64,000 nucleotides of DNA from an uncultured bacterium. GTDB taxonomy: Bacteria > Spirochaetota > UBA4802 > UB4802. The first letter of the stretch is position 1. Each line of letters begins with the position of its first letter. The stretch lies in the NCBI GenBank assembly GCA_937920495.1, contig CALEUQ010000041.1, positions 1 to 64,000 of the forward strand. The letters run 5' to 3'. The translations under genes were made by a program, and so were the position numbers. The notes under the pieces are model-generated. The model searched no databases. It had not been told where the DNA came from and was given only the letters and a program-made list of their open reading frames with translations. This document shows, piece after piece, positions 61,498 through 64,000 of the stretch.

Positions 61498-63423
61498 TTA
61501 TTGTACATTTGCATGTTTCATTAAAGTATACATTTCCCATAGTTTTTCCCATTCAGGATGTTGCAGCAATTGATGATTATTCTCAATAAAATGCACAGGA
61601 ATATTGTCAATGTGTGCCATATAAACCAGTTTTGATATTGATGAAGGAGTATAGTTATTGATATGTATCGTAGAAAGGCAGAACTGCGTGCCTAACATCA
61701 TGGCATACGCACAATTTCTAAATGACGCATCGGGCAGCAGTACTGAAATTTTTCTGGCTTGATGTGTTTTTAGTTCATCTACCAGTTGCATGAAATCGCT
61801 GTAATTATTTAAATCAACAATACATTTTGCATTTCCACTGCTGATGTGTGCTACAAACAACGAGCTATGGCTTTTTCCATGCATATAGTTTTCTGTGGAT
61901 GGCTTGTTATTGTACACCACAGCAGCAATCAGCAAGGTAAGAAGAATTGCATTTGCTGCTCGTTTATACAAAAGAGGAACCAGTAATAATAGTATGTAGA
62001 TGATAAGCGGCGCTAACGATGTAACATACACTGTGCCATCCAATGACGCAAAAAATTGAGTACATGTTAAAATACAAGAATAGAGATAGGTAATGCAATT
62101 ACCAAACATATTGCCTATACCGGCAAAAACAGCAAAAGGTGTCAGTATGCCGGCAACCATATATACGCTGACGAGCGGTATGATGATAAGATTAGAAACA
62201 AATGAAATTACCGATAGTTCCTGAAAATGGTATACACTTACCGGCATTGTAAAAAGCTGCGCAGCAAAGGTTACTGCAAGCGGTGATGAAAGCTTACCAA
62301 AATGTGTGAGCCCCTTATTGTAAGGGTTGTATACCAAAAGAATTCCTGCTGTTGCAAAAAACGACAATTGAAACCCGGCGCTATACAATTCATACGGATA
62401 CAAACATAAAATAATACAGGCAGTTATGCAAAGGATATTGATACTGTGTTTTTGTGCGTTCAATGAAATACATAGTGCACCTGCCACACACATAAGCGAT
62501 GCACGCAAAAGCGACACCGGCTGGTCTGAAATAAAAAGATATAGGCAGACACATACAGCTGCAGCTACTATTGAAAATTTTTTTGAGGTCGATAGTAACC
62601 TGCAAAGCATTATAATCCCAAACACAATAATACCCACATGCAGGCCGCTTGCTGCCAGTACATGCAGAACACCTGCCTGTTTAAATGCAAGTTGCACATG
62701 AGGATGAATATAGCTTCTATTTCCTAAATACAGGGCAGTGAATAGTGATGCGGTATCCTTAGAATATATTGTATATAAAGAATGTCGAATATAATTCTGT
62801 ATTGTTGTGCGATAGTTTGGTGGAGAAGAAGTATGCAGTATAATGGCATCCTGCTTTAAATAAAATATTGCACTGATCCCTTTTTTTGCCAAATACAGGT
62901 TGTTCACTTTTTCCAGGCTTCGTGTGGGATAGGCGGTAGCACTAAATACAAGCGTATCGCCTGCATTAAGCGGGTAATGGGTGTCACATATGCTGTATGC
63001 TGTGAATGTGCCTGTGGTTCCCGCACAGTACAAAAGAGCGGTAGTATTATATCGGGTATACTCAGTGTCAACAACCTTTGCCTGAAAGATGCCTTTGTGT
63101 TTCGCAATTATTTGAGCACATTTATCAACTGTGGAAAAAACTGCACATAGCGCTACAGTAAAAATCCATAACAGGGCAATGATTATTTTAACAGTTACTA
63201 TCGCCCAATTATATGTGTATGAATAAATATATGAATATATGCACAGGAATAAAAATAGTATGGTAAGGAAATCAAAAATATATGCTGCCGGGTTAGCCGG
63301 CAATCCTAATATGTACTGGTATGTGTGCATAATTGATGCACATACCGCGCATGCTGCAGCAATTGATGGTACGCCAGCGCGCACAATATGTCTGTTATAA
63401 TCTTCCCACCTTGTACACAACAC
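61498..63423 (-). CDS. comEC: ComEC/Rec2-family DNA uptake channel
   Basis: 641 residues. Transmembrane helices at the N-terminus are followed by a periplasmic OB-like DUF4131 domain (about 90-200). The multi-helix competence domain (about 215-500) carries the hallmark FKQAGVLHVLAASGLHVGII and ISDQPVSLLRASLMCVAGAL. ComEC carries single-stranded DNA across the inner membrane in natural transformation. The C-terminal metallo-beta-lactamase-like domain is not recognisable: its HxHxDH motif is absent and about 120 residues of different sequence remain. Two octamer copies lie within the gene (62809 and 63197). It overlaps the upstream barrel gene by 29 bp. Confidence 0.87.
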   Translation of the reverse strand: MLCTRWEDYNRHIVRAGVPSIAAACAVCASIMHTYQYILGLPANPAAYIFDFLTILFLFLCIYSYIYSYTYNWAIVTVKIIIALLWIFTVALCAVFSTVDKCAQIIAKHKGIFQAKVVDTEYTRYNTTALLYCAGTTGTFTAYSICDTHYPLNAGDTLVFSATAYPTRSLEKVNNLYLAKKGISAIFYLKQDAIILHTSSPPNYRTTIQNYIRHSLYTIYSKDTASLFTALYLGNRSYIHPHVQLAFKQAGVLHVLAASGLHVGIIVFGIIMLCRLLSTSKKFSIVAAAVCVCLYLFISDQPVSLLRASLMCVAGALCISLNAQKHSINILCITACIILCLYPYELYSAGFQLSFFATAGILLVYNPYNKGLTHFGKLSSPLAVTFAAQLFTMPVSVYHFQELSVISFVSNLIIIPLVSVYMVAGILTPFAVFAGIGNMFGNCITYLYSCILTCTQFFASLDGTVYVTSLAPLIIYILLLLVPLLYKRAANAILLTLLIAAVVYNNKPSTENYMHGKSHSSLFVAHISSGNAKCIVDLNNYSDFMQLVDELKTHQARKISVLLPDASFRNCAYAMMLGTQFCLSTIHINNYTPSSISKLVYMAHIDNIPVHFIENNHQLLQHPEWEKLWEMYTLMKHANVQ

Positions 63424-63982
63424 CTACCGAAATTCCGCCTTCTATTTTTGTTGATGATTCGCCCATACCAAAGCTGCCATACTGGGCGTATATATCAATA
63501 ATTGTTTTTATCTCTGTTGAAAGGGTAAAAAGCATAGACAGGGATACAGTAGCACCTGCGCCGCCATTGTAATCTACTGAAGCAGGCGGAAGGTCCAGAT
63601 AAAGCCCAAGTCCCACGCCAGGCTGAAAGGCATTGTAAAGCGGATAATAATACTTGCCTTTTACTGTAACAAGCGGATGCCCTACAGAAAGGTCAGGTGT
63701 GCTATCGGATGCATATCGCATGTAGGTAAGTGAAAACTCGCCTGCAAACTGGTGCACTAAAATAGTTGTAAGAATACCTCCACCATACACAGCACCTTTG
63801 CTTTTTATTGTTGTCTGCTGTGTGTCAACCCAGCCCTTGTAGTCAGTGGTATTGGTGCCGCCCTGTGCAATCACGCCAACATAGGTGTAATACAATTCTT
63901 GAGCATCTGCTATTGTGCTCAATAGAGTGAATATCACTACGGCTATGATATGCAGGATATATTTTAGATTATTCTCTTTCAC
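63395..63982 (-). CDS. Outer-membrane beta-barrel-like protein
   Basis: 195 residues. A signal peptide (about 1-27, YILHIIAVVIFTLLSTIADA) precedes alternating beta strands rich in Gly, Tyr and Thr (YYTYVGVIAQGGTNTTDYKG, LGLYLDLPPASVDYNGGAGA), ending in GGISVGVVYKVGRL, as expected of a small barrel. No family recognised. It is upstream of comEC with a 29-bp overlap, so the two are probably cotranscribed. A role in DNA uptake is possible but not shown by the sequence. Confidence 0.7.
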   Translation of the reverse strand: MKENNLKYILHIIAVVIFTLLSTIADAQELYYTYVGVIAQGGTNTTDYKGWVDTQQTTIKSKGAVYGGGILTTILVHQFAGEFSLTYMRYASDSTPDLSVGHPLVTVKGKYYYPLYNAFQPGVGLGLYLDLPPASVDYNGGAGATVSLSMLFTLSTEIKTIIDIYAQYGSFGMGESSTKIEGGISVGVVYKVGRL

Positions 63983-64000
63983 ACATTGCTTCCTGCAATT

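Larger units (their letters stand above)
828..63204. repeat. Dispersed octamer GCGATAGT/ACTATCGC (uptake-sequence-like)
   Basis: Exact copies, ACTATCGC on plus: 828, 1795, 6972, 9322, 13834, 15183, 16174, 20558, 23463, 25543, 32386, 37113, 43526, 52096, 55418, 57905, 61091, 63197. GCGATAGT on plus: 10068, 13004, 16349, 17324, 20582, 30407, 32420, 36687, 43927, 48288, 52544, 57328, 59684, 62809. That is 32 by hand count (18 + 14), where roughly two are expected by chance. Flanks favour CAGTA before and (A/C)CAAAA after the octamer. About ten are intergenic, two form gene stops, two lie in pseudogenes and eighteen in intact genes. One-mismatch variants are also frequent. Confidence 0.85.

Noticed and set aside
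828-63204. HIP1-like palindromic octamer, or Chi/KOPS, as explanation for the GCGATAGT copies
   Set aside because: HIP1 is GCGATCGC and palindromic, whereas this octamer is not. Chi- or KOPS-like motifs should be strand-biased, but the count is 18 to 14.
1-64000. Prophage, integrative element or plasmid origin
   Set aside because: No integrase, transposase, phage structural or replication-initiation gene was seen. The content is chromosomal housekeeping with small decayed modules.

Overview
The window reads as a chromosomal segment of a low-GC, double-membraned, probably motile bacterium, most likely a member of the Spirochaetota. The evidence for that lineage is the mix of an MptE-like/Maf (DUF115) protein, CheX, an HDOD protein with an ATPase-like N-terminus, many TPR and lipobox proteins, a SPOR protein, a beta-barrel-like protein and psd/pgsA phospholipid genes. 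No rRNA, tRNA or CRISPR array was seen, so the assignment rests on gene content only and is an inference.

Layout. 1-6.5 kb: a cut-off gene at the left edge, superoxide dismutase debris split by a small repeat element, a Tat-exported sulfatase, a membrane protein, a winged-helix ferredoxin and a broken MNT-HEPN gene. 6.5-16.9 kb: housekeeping and envelope genes (GNAT, SPOR, pseudouridine synthase, SH3 lipoprotein, pgsA, amidase, GerMN, dapF, PBP1A, isochorismatase-like hydrolase, pyrK). 17-26.3 kb: sugar kinase, icd, trxB, an Lrp-type protein, an endonuclease III relative, a truncated HepT and a double CBM48 protein, with repeat-rich gaps. 26.7-35.2 kb: a 994-residue membrane TPR protein, a SNF2 helicase, PilZ and LON-domain proteins. 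35.2-39.3 kb: a mazEF remnant, an MBL-yidD-TPR-TPR operon and a dead DUF898 gene. 39.6-48 kb: psd, a five-gene HDOD/Maf run, cheX, a SurA_N/PpiD-like protein and Trm112. 48.3-55.5 kb: dnaE, an orphan, a methyltransferase, panC and a lipoprotein. 55.5-57.6 kb: IclR regulator, cupin and fragments of a lost catabolic locus. 58-64 kb: SlyD-type FKBP, TPR protein, cytidylate-kinase-like protein, comEC and a barrel-like protein.

The strongest unexplained signal is at sequence level. The non-palindromic octamer GCGATAGT/ACTATCGC occurs 32 times by hand count, in both orientations, where about two are expected by chance. Its flanks share an extended consensus close to CAGTAACTATCGC(A/C)CAAAA. It lies inside genes as well as between them, and two genes take their stop codon from it. 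Spacing, lack of palindromy and AT-rich flank resemble DNA uptake sequences of Neisseriaceae and Pasteurellaceae. The window also encodes ComEC, whose gene carries two copies. I propose a previously unrecognised uptake-sequence system.

The window also holds several families of short dispersed palindromic repeats and a set of decayed toxin-antitoxin genes (MNT-HEPN, MNT, HepT, MazEF), which mark the places of past rearrangement.
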